Shown here: piece after piece, positions 1-12,530 of the stretch | How the letters are laid out: every line of letters starts with the position of its first letter | How positions within the stretch are numbered: position 1 is the first letter of the stretch | The notes under the pieces: generated by a model | What the model was told of the DNA's origin: nothing | Databases searched by the model: none | Seen by the model: only the letters and a program-made list of their open reading frames with translations | Source of the DNA: Symsagittifera roscoffensis | Taxonomy: Eukaryota; Xenacoelomorpha; Acoela; Convolutidae | DNA: 64,000 bases | Assembly (NCBI RefSeq): GCF_963678635.1 | Contig: NC_087065.1 | Span: forward strand, 14,390,019 to 14,454,018 | Direction: 5' to 3' | Program-made: the position numbers and the translations under genes

Positions 1-1375
1 AAACAAGGCGCAATAAATAAGAAACTTTAGATAGAATGTTCACAAATTCTTATGATATCTTCTGATAACTGTTTATAGAAAGACGTGTTACTTCAACGGT
101 TAGTGTTACAACTTAGAGGTAAAGAAATGTTACTTTGAGGGAAGAAACGAGGTCTGATTTTTACAGAAGATCGGTTAAATATCATTTCACGAATGTGGCT
201 CTCAAATAAATTAACTCGGTTGATATCGAGAGTTAGACAAACTAATCGTTTGTTTCAACCATCTGAAAACGAACCATGAGTAGAAAACAAAAGAAAACAG
301 AGTGATTAGATAGATAATAATAAAAGCACAATCAGATAGCCTAGATCGTAAGCAGAGTAACTTTTATAGCAATTTATCTTCGCAGTCTAAGCTTCAGGCG
401 GTACGTCGCGTATATTGGTACAATAACTGAGCCAATAAAATTTAAAAAACAAATCGAGACTATTTGAAACTTTCGACAGAATTTCGTCACAAGATGTTAA
501 TATCAGAACAAAAATTCGAAGAATGAACAAAGTTTGCTTTGTCACATATCACAATTTTTGACGTCTACGACAGAAGACTCTGGTTAGTTAAAACCTGGAA
601 AACTGGTAACACAAACGTGATGCCTTCGTCTGATGATTTTTCATCCATATACTAATAAAAAATGTGAACATTCTTCAACAACGACCAATCAGAGCAATGA
701 AGAAAAGTCGTTTTACGCTACAGTACTAAAAATAGATCAGACTACCACGTCATTAAGTTGTATTTGGTATCAACAACACACGAAAGCACAAACATAACAT
801 ACTACAAATTGTTAGCTGGAGGTTAGATGGTACGAAAGCCAACATTCTGCTACTCGATGGTATTTGCAGAGCGAAAGACGCTTACCTAAGTAAGGAATTA
901 AAAGCGACTTCGGGGATTGACCGAGCGAATACTCTGCCAGAAATAGAAATGTCACCACTGAATAACACCAAATAAAAAGAACAGCAATTTTGAGACCAGT
1001 CATTAATCAAACAAACGATGATGTTGTAATGTGAAGTTCAACAGCATTCATTAAAAGAGGCGTTTTCTTACCAGTATCATTCAAAAAACTGATTTAGAAA
1101 AAAAAACAGTATTTGTACCGAATAGCAATTTCACTCAGTCGGATACACATTTTAATTTAACTCCCTCCCACAACTTGGTCGTGCTTTTGCCATAAGAACA
1201 AGTTTGGGCCTGTTCCTTGAACTTGAAAAATGGCTGTAATATTAGGAGGAAATATAGAAATAGAGATAACTATGAAGTTGAATGAATGGTAGAGAGCGCA
1301 AGCGCACTTGGTAGCGAAGGTTATGCTGTCGACATATGAACATCAAAAAAACATCAAACAAGACTTAAAACCCTT

Positions 1376-1425
1376 TAACACAAAGGGTCCCCCTTTAGAA
1401 TAACACAAAGGGTCCCCCTTTAGAA
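1376..1425. repeat. 25 bp perfect tandem duplication
   Basis: Positions 1376-1400 and 1401-1425 are identical. Each unit contains the near-palindrome AAAGGGTCCCCCTTT, so each can form a short hairpin. No function is evident. Confidence 0.85.
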
Positions 1426-2214
1426 CCAATGCACAGACGAATTTATCTGAGAATTTCGGTTCAACAAATTTCAAAATTCAATTCTAAGTTGTTTCGCAGC
1501 AGTTCTATTCTTTTTCTTCAAAAAAGTTACCAAAAGAAACCAAAAAATTGATGCATAATTATGCGTATGGTTGCGATCGAATTCGAAGTTTATTTAACTC
1601 TTTTTTCCACGAAATAGTTTGTTACGCAAGAGTTATTAGGAATTACAAAAAACTTAGCCCACAAAAACTTCAGGAAGTAACTTTCTAAAGTTTTCAGTTA
1701 TTAAGAAAACAAAGACTATTCATTCAAATAATCAGCAATTTCAGTTTGACCTTATTACAGTGCTGATGTAATTCATCCGGACAAAACTAATTAAATTTGA
1801 AACTTAAACGGCGTTTTTCTCAAATTGTGTTGGCTTAACGATATTTATGTTATTACTGCTCCATAAACCTTAAAAGGCAGTCGGAACATTTAGGGCTTCG
1901 GCTTGATACGAGCAGTCTTGTTAATCTTGTATAACTTAAATCTTTTTTCGATTGCAAACAACCGCCAAAACAAACAAAACATTAATTTAAAAAAAGGAAT
2001 GTTTTAATTTTTTGTGCAATTTTTTTTGGGAGTACACCATTCTTAAACTTTGATGAGATATAAAAAAGGCTTACAGAGGCGATACAAAACAAGAAAGCCG
2101 CTAAGTCGAAAAAACTAAAGCTATCGATAAGACTAGATTTGAAACAAAAACTGAGCCAAGACAATAGAACGTAAAACTAGCATCGAAGAGAAGTATCAAG
2201 CGGAAACACAACCG

Positions 2215-2720
2215 GAAATACCTTAGCAGATATGCATTAGGCCGAATTTTTTAAAAAAAAACTATCAAGTCCCCGACAACCTCAAACAAACAAACAAAGA
2301 CACACACACAGACAAACTTCATTCACGCGTCTAATGAAACAATATTCGGCCCCTATGTCGATATAATGTTGCCGAAACCTATAAAGCCGACAAAAAATGA
2401 AAAAAAAAACAAAGCCAAAAAAATTAAATTTAAAGCTAATAAAAAGTCCCCCTCACACTCAAAACACATACACAGCTCGTGAAACGACGAATATGAGGCG
2501 ACTAAGCCGATGTAATATAGGCCGAAACTTAACAGGCCGAAAAAAAATTGACAAAATGAACTATAATTTCTAGTAAGATGTTTAAGATTTTGAGCAATCC
2601 AGAGGTGAGCATAAAAAATATGTTCCCTTGAAACTACTCGAAATTAGGCCTGCAAGCCGGTATTAAAAAGGCCTAAGCATATTAAGCCGAAAAAAACTTA
2701 AGCCCAAACAAATCGAGTTG
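2215..2720. repeat. Low-complexity stretch rich in the word AAGCCGA/GGCCGAA
   Basis: The words GCCGAA, AAGCCGA and AGGCCGAA recur many times in an otherwise A-rich stretch. The same words appear around 7480-7500 and 12250-12460 beside and inside the helicase gene. It looks like a decayed dispersed repeat or an old array. No reading frame is preserved. Confidence 0.35.
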
Positions 2721-4391
2721 GAAAAATCACAACCAACATAAACAGCAAACTTTTAAAGCACGGATAGTTAAAATAATATGCTTAACCATGCTTATTATTT
2801 GCAACCGGGAGTAGGAGAGGAGTAGTATTTTAGTATTAAAAGGACGAAGAGGTGAAGTAGCCCAGAGGTGAGTCCTATGGACAAAGTTGTTTACGGGAAA
2901 AAAGTCTAGTACCCGATTGCAATACCCTTGCTTATAGCAAGGGTAAACAACTGAAGACAGGGTTGTACGCTAACACCCCAGTCAGGGTGAATTTTTTTTC
3001 AATGTCAATAACGCCTTTTCTACAAAAAACTAGGGTGTAGCAGCTCCTACAGAGGAGAGCTCCCCAGAGCTTGTGCTTTCTATTGAACCCTTAATGCTAA
3101 AATCTACAAAATGTGTTAAAACTTCCGAGTGTAAATTTACCAAGTCCATAGCTAATTCGCTATTAAATGAACCGAGAAGCAATTAGCAGGGTAGATTGGT
3201 TTCTCAATTTCAAAGTGATACGGTTTTTTCCAAAAATGATTGACAGCCAAAAAATTGTTCAAAAAGTCAATTATTCTGTTTCTTAAAATTTATAGTAGAT
3301 TCCTTACAAAAATTGCGAGGTTTCGTTTTAGCAGTGAAAACTATTTATGTTGCTGTTTCGACTGAACCCTCAACCTCAGACTTGGCCCCGCAGTTTTCAA
3401 CAAAATCGAAAAATCCAAAACACGTTCAAAATCAAAAAGATGGACTTTTTCTCAGTTCAACATTGCTTTTAACAACATTTAGAGATTATTTTTTGCAGAA
3501 AAAATTCTGGAAATGTCAAAAAAAATTAAATCTCTTTCAAAATCCTTGAATTTTCTGATTCTCTTAAATTTGCCACTTTTTTTGCAACGCCAACTCAATG
3601 TCAGAAAACATTAACAGGTTAATTTGTTGTACCACTAGTCAATCTGATTGCTCATATCTACTTTAAAGCTTAAAATCAATCAAGTTCAAAACGTCAGAAC
3701 ATTCGAGTTTCTTTTCGCGCTAATTGCTCTTTTTTATTTTGGAGCATAACTTGTAGGTTAATTTGAAGTGAACTTACAAAGAAAACAAAAGTCAAAACGT
3801 GAAACACCAAACTAGCGCGTGATCCAAATTTAAGACCTGTTCTGAAAAAAAACTGAAAACCTTTTGTATTCATTTCTTTCGTAGGCATTTAACGAAGGGA
3901 ACATAACACGACACACGGATAGAACCGTTTTTTGAGCTACATTAAGCTGAGTCAAACCGTCTTTCCCATGAACACGCCGAGGTCTCGAAATATCACAGCC
4001 CTTATATGGTCAAGGTAAACGACGTTTTCGCAACCCCAAAACTTCCCGTTTAAAAATTCTTCAGTACGAGGGCTAGTTTTACGACGAACACTAAATGCGT
4101 GACTTCTGAACCAATCAACGTCATTTAAAACGCACAATATTAATTTACCAGCTTGTTTCTTTGAGAATTGCGAACATTAATTAATGATAATTTCCAGGTA
4201 TTTACTCCTTCTGGTATGAAGGATTCCCTCACGGGTAAGCACGGATATCACAAGTAATACAGTTTTGAAGTAAAGCAAAACTTTGCAAGATTTACCGTTT
4301 AATATTGAAGATAAAAAGTACATTTAATATTGGAGAAAAAATAATTTGAGCTGGTCTTCAAAAATTAATTTAAATCACAATTTATTAAGGC

Positions 4392-4397
4392 TTTATT
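4392..4397 (-). promoter_or_regulatory. Candidate polyadenylation signal of the SKI2 gene
   Basis: AATAAA on the minus strand, about 50 nt past the helicase stop codon. A second AATAAA lies about 10 nt further along, at 4381-4386. Distance and orientation fit the 3' end of the gene. Confidence 0.5.
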
Positions 4398-4445
4398 CGC
4401 CAAACATTTTTTGACCAATTGACTAATTCAATGCCAATAGTTCAA

Positions 4446-6186
4446 TTAACTTTGCAGGTACAAACTATTTACAAACACTAATTCATTTTTAAATGTAGTG
4501 TGCACTTCGCCAAATTTTTCAACTAAACTTGGATCTCCGATCAGAAAAGCAGCCGCTCGTAGTTCACGAACTAGATATTCAACACGCTGCAGACACCGCA
4601 CAATATCACCTTCTAGCACCGGTTTTGCTCCCAGCTCTTCTAACTTTGAGACACTGTGAATAATTTCTGTATAACTCGCTTTGCTCGAGAAAAGGTAAAC
4701 TGTATCCGCTAAATTGACGCATATTTCAGCATAACCCACCAGGCCAAAATCTACAATTTGAGCTTCAAGCATTAACTTTTCTTTCAGTCTGAAGAATTCT
4801 ATGATCACATTTCTTATTCGAATATTCTCGACAAATTTATCAATATCGGGTTCTTCACTCGGTGGACCTTGAAACACAAAAACTGACAAAAAACCTGCAA
4901 TTTCGGGTGGGCTCATTTCGTGAAAAACATTTGCAAACAAACACTCAGTGATCGGAATTTCCTGAATCGAAATTTGACACGCCACTTTTCCTTTTAATGT
5001 TAGTTTATCGCTATCGTTTAAATACTGAGATCGTTTCAAAATGTCTCTTCTGTCTTGGTAGTCCTGATAGCTCTGTAAAGATTCATGGCTCAAATTCGCC
5101 TTCAACTTTTTCAATTCATTCTGTTTAGACATCCGTAGTTTGTAGAAGTTTGCATGCTCGTAGAATTTAGTGCAGTCATTATAGTATCCGTTCAAACAGT
5201 TGCAAACAGCTTCAAAATTCGTTTCCAAATCGTGAACTCGTAATGATTTAGTCTTCAGCGGGAAAAGACTTCTTGCATCTACGCTATTCACCGCCTTCGG
5301 AAGAAAACTTTTCAAAGCGGTTGACAAGCTTTCCAAAATTTTGTAAACAACTCTCGCAAACGGAAAAGGTATTTTGTTGTATCTGGCTCGCTGCTCAAAA
5401 TTTTTCACGATATCTTTCGCCTCCGATTGTTCGATGTGTAATTTCTCCCGACAAAAGTAGAGCACATGTTGCGTATTGCATGTAACAAGGCAGGGTGCCA
5501 AAACTTTGCAGCTTAGATTTGGAGGTTCGCCAAAAAGAGGAAAATTGGAAAAAACTATCCCCACAGGAGGCGCTGTGATGAACTCCGACTCACTATTGAC
5601 ATTATCGAGTGACGTTAGAACCATCATTGATGTATCTCTAAAGACTTGAACCACAACTCCAAGCATATTTTCAAAACCAGGCCAGCTGAGCACTACAAGT
5701 CTACCAACCTGCACAAATTCGCTAACCACTCGTGATTTGAATGTACCGTATATTTCTCTCAAAGTTTCGTAATAATCATTCGAACTCATTACAAACTTCT
5801 GTAACGTTACGTCCGAGCACTGTTCGCAATCGTATCTGTTGGATCCGTCACCTTGGTCTAAATCTTCTTCAAGCGAAGCAGCTTGCGTGACTGATTTCTC
5901 ATGGTGAAATATCCTCCAAATCTCCGAGAAAGACCTTCCCATCATGTCTTCGATGTTCAGTTGACTCTCTGATCTAAATATCTTCAGAATCATTGAATAG
6001 GTAACCTGAAAGTGGCTTCTCAGAGATGCCAGTTTTGTTGTGGTGAGAGATCTGAGGTCTTGGCTGTGGGGAACAGATCTGTCACAGAAGATGATGACAG
6101 TTCCTGTCGAGTCCAGACCTCGTCTACCAGCTCGACCAGCCATCTGGATGTATTCCTCTGGCTTCAAAAGTCTAAACAAAACTTTG
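4446..6186 (-). CDS. SKIV2L: SKI2 helicase exon 6 (motif VI, winged helix, arch, C-terminal bundle)
   Basis: Starts with [13 protein letters not shown] and motif VI, then the [13 protein letters not shown] and MMGRSFSEI segments of the winged-helix region. An arch-like insertion of about 300 residues follows, then a DSHCT-type helical bundle ending in FVNSLYLQS. The acceptor GGCGAG lacks a good pyrimidine tract but is the only one that keeps the frame. Confidence 0.9.
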
Positions 6187-9100
6187 CTCGCCAATGAAAT
6201 AAATATTTTTTGTTCGCCAATGAAATAAATATTTTTCCTGAAGTCTTAACAAAATTGGTTAGGCAATGGAAGTAAACGTTTTTTATTAATTATTTTCCAA
6301 ATTTAGGCCGTTTAACAGAAGAGATCCCTTCTTACCTTCTTCCGAGTTTGGTGGTGTTGTCGATGTTTCCGAATTTGTTCACAGCTGTGAACACCACAGA
6401 CTTGGCAGGCATATTCACTCCCATGGAAAACGTCTCAGTGGCAAAGAGGACTTTTACGAAGCCATTGGCAAACAGCAACTCCACAATCTCCTTCATAATT
6501 GGCAAAATACCACTGTGATGCACGCCTGAAATGAGGATCACCATTAGAATCAGTAGCGGCTTTGGGAATCAACCTGCATCCATCTTTCGAAGAGGACCAT
6601 TCGCAGACAACATGTCAAAACCTTACAAGTTCCCCAAAATGACAACACAAGGTTTTAATAAAACCACCTCCTCGTCAAAAACCGTGAACTCAATAATACA
6701 GACAAGTACAGAAGATATAACCCTTGAATCCATACAACGAGCTGTTTATTTAATGGGGAATCGAAAAGAAAACTTCGATACTTAACTCTGTGAGAAGAAC
6801 CTCTTGACCTAGATAACTTAAACCTTCCGAACATGTCACTCGTATACAGTGGCGGAGTTAGAGAATTCGATACTCTGAACACACAAAGTTATAGGCTACT
6901 ATTTTACGACATCCATTTTCGGCTGACCGACGCTAAATTTTTTTATAAAGCCCACAATCTCAGGTGCCCACGAGAAAGTTCCAGATCCGCACCTGATCTT
7001 ATTTAGAGAGGATTCTATTTTTTAATTTGAAATGACGATCAATTTTCAGATAAACTTTCAACCCAAACTTTCTTAGTTATTTCTTAGTATCAATTACTAG
7101 CAGGGTGGATTAGGCATTACTTCGATCATGACCAGTTAATTTGAGTATTGACCACTTCAATACAGAAGCCAAGCGGATCTTCGCACCACTTGCGATAATA
7201 CTGAAAATAGCATTTCAAATTAGCAAGAAGGAAAGGAAAGAAGAGCCACTAAGTCCAGAAAAAATTTAAAACCTCGAAAAAAGAACGATTAAAGAACTAA
7301 AAATGTAAGGAAAGAGGTTCTATTTGCGGAAAATATCTCCAGTAACACAATCGACGGCGGTTATTGAAATGAAAATTCAAAAACAATCATCCAGCGGCAA
7401 CAGCCTACAAAACTTGGGTAACATACCGTAGAACCGAAAACAAAATTGATGTCATGAAAAACTTTGAACTATGAGTAGGCCGAAACCATTTGGGCCGATC
7501 AAAGTTGTGAAGTGGTATATAAAGGAAGTCAAGGTATATATACGAAGTCAAGGCTAGTAATATTACAATTTCCAGTAAATTAAAACTCCAGAAGCGCTTT
7601 ATGAAATTGTGTACAGCATAAAAAATTTTAGGATATGGCAACTAAACCAGCAGAAAAAAAACACAGGTACCGGTCAGATTCAAACCCAGGAGCTTTTATG
7701 TCCGAGGCCTATTCGTTACCTCCAAATCAAGTGTACCAGAGACGCTAAGAATTTTGAACTCAATATGAACCAAGATACCATGGTTCAAGTGAATTTGTTA
7801 AGCAAATTGTTAACCCGAAAAAGTATTTATTCGACTTTTTTAACTTTAGGAATGAACCAACCTATTCCTCGAGTAAGAAGAGCCTTCAGCTGCTCTACTT
7901 GAGCACTATGCTGCACATAGTCCGCTTTCACAGTCTCCAACTTCCTTCTGATAAAACACTCAATGTGCCACTTCTCATGCTTGTCAGCCGTGAAGTCTCC
8001 CTTCATTCTAGTTGCCAACTCCTCTATCTGTTTCTTGGAAAAGACGAACACAATCACTGGCATCAAACATTCCCGTTTCAGTTTCGACAGCAACTTGAAC
8101 AGTTTTTCATGCTTCGATACACCGCTATCTCTGTTTTCTTTCATCGTCATTTCCGCAGTTCTTACAACTGTCTCGTTAACTGTTTTATCCGCGGTCAAAA
8201 ATGAAAGCATTTCTGGTTCCTTCTTTCCTTTGACCTTGAACCCTGTGTATAAATGATGGGTCAAAGGAACTGGTCGTTCGGCTGTAAAAACAACATTAAC
8301 CATTCGCTTCTTGATGCCTCCGAGCCAGTTAGCAAACTGCATAGCGTTTCCTATAAAACAAACTATTTGAAAAAACATTTCCAACTGGGAGATAAACAAC
8401 GAATAGGCCCAACCAACCGACAGTGGCGCTAAGCATAACAATAGTGACCGATGGCGGTAACATGATCAATGTTTCTTCCCAAACGACGCCTCGTTCCTCG
8501 TCGCTTATATAATGAACTTCGTCGAATACCACAAAATCAACTTCTGATATTATGCTCGAGTTCAGGTACAGCATTGAGCGCAGAATTTCTGTAGTCATAA
8601 TTAGACACGATGAATCGGCGTCAATTTGAACATCGCCCGTCAAGATTCCAACACTGAAGTTCGGATACGCACTGTGTCCCACATACTTTTGTTTGAAATC
8701 GCGAAACTTCTGATTTGAGAGTGCCTATAGAACATTAACTTGGATTTGGATGAAAATTAAACGAACGTATTTGGAAAAGAGTTAATTTCTAACCTTCGGC
8801 GAGACAATTTATGACAACCAAAAAATTCGTAGCAGTTTTTTGCGAAAACAAGCACCAAAACGCCTTGAAGTAGCTTTAAAAAGGCAAGAAAAAAGCAGAA
8901 AAAATAATATTGAGTTCTGAAAAACATTCCCTCTACGGGAATGAAACCACGCGCCTCGAGAAACCAAGGTTATCGCCCAACACACATTTGAAACTAGCAC
9001 ATAAAGAACCGAAACATTGGTCACTCATAAAGCGGAGAACACATGCTATTAAACTGCCAGTATTATGCAACAAAAAAGGCCTCTTAAATGAGCACTATTC

Positions 9101-12091
9101 TATGGGTTCGTTTTGGAAAAAAGTAGATTCGTAATATAACACAAGGCTTGCAAGTTCGCTTTTGTTAACATACGATTGCAATATGTTATGAATCTCAAAA
9201 AAACGTGCTGCGGTAATTATTTGGTCATAAAATTCCGTGCTGCGGTCAAAAAAGCTTTACACGCAAAAATAATTCAGTTCGCAAGAAATCTACGTCTACG
9301 TCGCGCTGACGCACTAATCTATTATATTTAAAACATACACTTCGACTCGGCGTCAATGTCAATTGCGCATAGTCAGCAGCTGTTTTTTATTTTGAACCAA
9401 ACGATTCGATGATTATGTGAGACAAACTTTTCAACAAAAAAATGTGTGTGTTCCGATTTCATAACAATAGATAATGGTAATCATCAGGACTGTCCAAAGA
9501 GGACAAGTATCTGCTCGTTAACCTGTAAAAAGCTCTGATATAATACCTCACTCATTATGACAATGGAGTTTTTACCACAGAGACGAAGCGGAGATTCGCA
9601 CTACTTGCGATAGAACACAATCATAGAAAAACGTAAATCGAAAAAATGAAGAAAAAAAAAAGAAAAAAAATACTAGGAGAACCAAAACTTTCGTATGTCT
9701 CGATGAAGGATACCTAGGGCTCAGCTAAAGCTGCAGGTACATAATTGATATTTTAAAAATTTGTTATACTGATGCGGGACGATATGAGTAATTTCAAAAG
9801 CAGGTCGTGGCTGGCAAAATACAGACGATTCCCAAAATCGACTTCCTCGATTCAACACTTTTACTTAAACAAAAATGGTCGTAGCAAATTAAAGAAGACA
9901 GCTTCCAACAACCTGCTGGGTCGATTGAATCTATCATATCAGATTTGGCAGGATAGTTGAGAAAATTCCAAAAAACAGTCAACGAATCAAAGTTGACATT
10001 TCCGAGCTTTTTCTTTTAAAAAGTTGAGCGTAGCCGCTTATGCAGAAAAAATTCACCCAATCTGATATTTCGGTGGAACCCAAAATTGGCTGGTAGATCT
10101 CGAAAAAGTCGAAAAAAAACAGTCAAGAAATCAAAAATATGACTTTTCCTAGGGCTATAATTTTTTGTGTCAAAATCTTTTTTTGGCGTATTTGCGTATG
10201 CAAAGGGCCTTCTCACAGCCGGTTTTTTTGATTGAACTTCAAATCTCAGATATGAGAGGGTATTTTTTGGTAATATTCATAGAAACTAGAAAAAAACCGC
10301 AAAAAAAATCAAAAAATTGATTTTTCCGAGAACGACAATTTTTTTGGGTAGAAAAATTGTGAGTGGCCTCTAATGCAGGGGAGCTTCCCAGTACCCTTTA
10401 TCTCCACTGAGCCCACAGCCTTAGATTTGGGAGCTTAGTTTTCGAGAAAAGTTATAAAAAAGATCCAAAAACGGTCAAAAATGTGACTATTCCGAGGGAC
10501 ATAATTTTATCTGGAAAAGATTTGGGCCTATCTGGATGAGAGCTTTTCAAATCTTTTACAGTCATTGAAACCAAAATCTCAGTCTTAAGGTTACGAAAAA
10601 GAAAATTTAGGTCAAATATTTCCCCACAGATTTTTTCGAAGGCCGTATACAAAGGAACTGAGCAAAAAGAGAGCAAGGAAGTATGCAGGCACGCAAAAAT
10701 GAAAGCAGTTTTTCTATGGATAACCTTTTTTGAAAACCTGTAGAAAAATTTTCGGGAAGAAACAAATAGTTTTGCAAAAATTGAAACTTTCCAAAGCGTC
10801 TAAAAAACCAAAACCCATACACTTTCATTATAACTGTTTTTATCACACTACAACGCTAGGCAAATATTTCAAGCAAAATTCAAAATATTTCAATTAAAAC
10901 TATATGTAAATTTTGAGAAAAAACTGGGAAAAATTGTACCGCCAACAATCTACATTCAGTGAGCAAAAATCAACAACTCATCGCCATACACTCTATCATC
11001 ACAATGACAGTTGCATTTTGAACTTTTCGTTACTTGTACAACGAGGACTGGGCATGAAAAAAAAACATCTACAGCACATGCTCTCATGAGTTTAATACAT
11101 TTGACAACTAAATATTTGCCTGACTGACTTAGATACAAATATCCAAATTTTGATTTATAAGCTCTCGTTCAGGCTGCGTTGGAGTGGTACTGTTGCATGA
11201 GATCATTTGATGATCGATCAATACTTACTTTAATTGGAGAGGTATAAATGGCCTTCCTGTGGTTGTTCATCGCCAACATAATAGACCATTCAGCAACAAC
11301 GGTTTTTCCAGCAGAAGTATGCGCAGCCACAAATACATGCTCCCTGTTTTCCAAACAGACGATGGCAGCCTTTTGGAAGAAGTCTAGCTCAAAAGGGTAG
11401 TCAATGACTTTCTCCTTGGGTTCATATTGCTCGTTCGCTTTCAAAAGCTTGGCAAACTGAAAACCTTCTCCTAAATGAACAATTTACCGGTAAAATCAAT
11501 AACAAATCAAGAGTAACAAAAAATGGTTACAAAAAAATTACTTTTAGCGTTGTTCAATATGGGAACTGTTGTCGAGCTGGCAACCTTTGTATTGCTAGCG
11601 ATATTAATAACTTCCAATTTCGAAACTTTTTGATAATTTGAAACCTCAGGTGATACATCAAGAGGAAATTCGTTAAGAACAAAGTCGGATAAATTGTCCG
11701 GCAAAGACAAATCGGTAACTTTGGGTGCGAACGTTTCAAAACTCTCTTCTAGACTTAGTATGGCTAATTTCTTGAGCAGATTGTTTGGATTACTGAGCTT
11801 CGATGAGTAATCAGTTTCGGGCTTTGAATCCCTGAATTTTACATTTGCTGATTTTGCCACGCCAGCTTTTCTATCAAACAAAAAATCGTACTTAAATAAA
11901 TCTGATGGTTTCACTGTCTGATTGATTTCTTTCTTTAACGCTTCGTCAATGTCAATCGGCGATACATTAGGCAAGTCAAATGATTCACTGAAACTCTGGT
12001 TACCAACCGAGGCGGATTGATCAAATTCTCCCAAAAAATTAGGAATTGGATGGTTTAGCAAAAAATGTTCTCCTTCATTTATTGCACTCAT
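4446..12091 (-). CDS. SKIV2L: SKI2-type DExH RNA helicase (SKI complex, cytoplasmic exosome), six exons
   Basis: Exons read from splice signals are 12091-11542, 11470-11229, 8724-8418, 8350-7862, 6525-6336 and 6186-4446. Phases agree throughout and give 1172 residues, close to the usual length of animal SKI2. Walker A is at about residues 234-240 (AHTSAGKT), DEVH at 332-335, and [10 protein letters not shown] at about 607-616. The C-terminal half holds the arch and helical regions of the Ski2/Mtr4 family. The family unwinds mRNA from its 3' end and feeds it to the cytoplasmic exosome with SKI3 and SKI8. Motif VI context ([11 protein letters not shown]) fits SKI2 better than MTR4. An in-frame stop two codons before the ATG supports the start, although an upstream non-coding exon is possible. 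The gene looks intact. A mobile element begins about 440 bp upstream. Confidence 0.92.
6336..6525 (-). CDS. SKIV2L: SKI2 helicase exon 5 (motifs IV-V)
   Basis: Reads [15 protein letters not shown] and [16 protein letters not shown] (motif V), ending at a GTAAGA donor in phase 2. The preceding 1.3 kb intron 4 has a TTTCAG acceptor. Confidence 0.93.
7165..7300. repeat. Dispersed short repeat, copy in SKI2 intron 4
   Basis: Contains the words CACCACTTGCGATA and GAGCCACTAAGTCCAGAAAA. Matching words occur at 9575-9615 and 12175-12330, and partly at 2085-2120. It looks like a decayed short interspersed or MITE-like repeat clustered at this gene. Confidence 0.4.
7862..8350 (-). CDS. SKIV2L: SKI2 helicase exon 4 (start of RecA2)
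   Basis: Reads [15 protein letters not shown], then [14 protein letters not shown], and [15 protein letters not shown] at the start of the second RecA-like domain. Ends in LLTRGI-G with a GTTGGT donor, phase 1. Confidence 0.93.
8418..8724 (-). CDS. SKIV2L: SKI2 helicase exon 3 (motifs Ib, II, III)
   Basis: Starts after TTCTATAG with [10 protein letters not shown], then [16 protein letters not shown], the DEVHY box and LSATV. The donor after GTC-G leaves phase 1. The short 67 bp intron that follows has a TTTTATAG acceptor. Confidence 0.93.
9575..9660. repeat. Dispersed short repeat, copy in SKI2 intron 2
   Basis: Shares GACGAAGCGGAGATTCGCAC followed by TACTTGCGATA with the copies at 7.2 and 12.2 kb, and then runs into a poly-A-rich tract. 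The A-rich end would fit a retroposed short element. Confidence 0.4.
9760..10620. repeat. Degenerate tandem array in SKI2 intron 2
   Basis: A core of the form CAGTCAA...ATCAAA...TGAC-TTTTCC followed by AGGGC/GGACATAATTTTTT recurs near 9979, 10118, 10300 and 10475, a spacing of about 140-180 bp. Between cores, words such as TTTTCGAGAAAA, GCAGGGGAGCTTC/GCAAAGGGCCTTC and CAGCCTTAGATTTGGG also recur. There is no coding potential. Similar sequence lies near 3.2-3.6 kb. Confidence 0.45.
11229..11470 (-). CDS. SKIV2L: SKI2 helicase exon 2 (Q motif, motif I, Ia)
   Basis: Carries the FELDFFQ entry motif, Walker A AHTSAGKT and YTSPIK (motif Ia). The donor is a canonical GTAAGT in phase 0. It is followed by the 2.5 kb intron 2. 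Confidence 0.93.
11542..12091 (-). CDS. SKIV2L: SKI2 helicase exon 1 (N-terminal region)
   Basis: Encodes residues 1-183, an acidic, low-complexity N-terminus typical of the SKI3-binding part of SKI2, with little sequence conservation. It ends at a GTAATT donor in phase 1. The next exon starts after TTTAG at 11470. Confidence 0.82.
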
Positions 12092-12530
12092 GACTTATAA
12101 CTGATGTCTGAAATACGACACATCTTGTAACTGCGAGAAAACATAAGCATTCCACGATGGAACTATTGATCAAGTTCACATTTTCGAGGCGAAGCGTTGC
12201 TTCACGCCACTAGCGATAAAAAACAAACAAAGCATGTTAAACCAGAGGACAGAAAAGCCACCAAGCCGAAACTCCAACAAACTAGATCTGACAAAATCAC
12301 AGAGCCGAAAAAGAGCTTTGAATTGCTTGCCAGATTATGCAAGTGTAGCATTGAAAGCTAGCGAAAAGAAAATGAGAAAAAATCGATGGGTGCCGGGCAT
12401 CAAGCCGACGGGACTTGAAGCCGAATTGTAAAATTTGAGAATTCAAGCCGAAAATTTTCTCATTAGCCAATTGTTGTGATAAACTTATTAAATAGTTTTC
12501 CGATAACCTTAAATGATAACAACGAAGTAG
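12092..12530. other. Region upstream of SKI2, containing a dispersed repeat; presumed promoter
   Basis: This 440 bp separates the helicase ATG from the truncated non-LTR element. It must contain the helicase promoter unless that lies inside the mobile DNA. Half of it (about 12175-12460) is repeat carrying CACTAGCGATA and AAGCCGA words. I see no convincing TATA box. Confidence 0.4.

Larger units (their letters stand above)
1..4445. other. AT-rich intergenic DNA, no gene recognised
   Basis: The stretch is AT-rich with many homopolymer A/T runs. The only open frames are short (about 60-80 codons), scattered on both strands, and without a recognisable domain or neighbouring frame. I see no RNA gene. 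It holds a 25 bp tandem duplication (1376-1425), a stretch rich in the word AAGCCGA (about 2215-2720), and around 3190-3560 sequence resembling the degenerate repeat found in the helicase intron at 9.8-10.6 kb. Confidence 0.6.

Noticed and set aside
4446-6186. MTR4 (nuclear exosome helicase) instead of SKI2
   Set aside because: The residues around motif VI, the N-terminal text before motif I (FELDFFQ) and [14 protein letters not shown] fit SKI2 better. A phylogeny would settle it.
9772-9982. Small reading frames on both strands in helicase intron 2
   Set aside because: They lie in a degenerate repeat array between clear splice sites and have no counterpart elsewhere.
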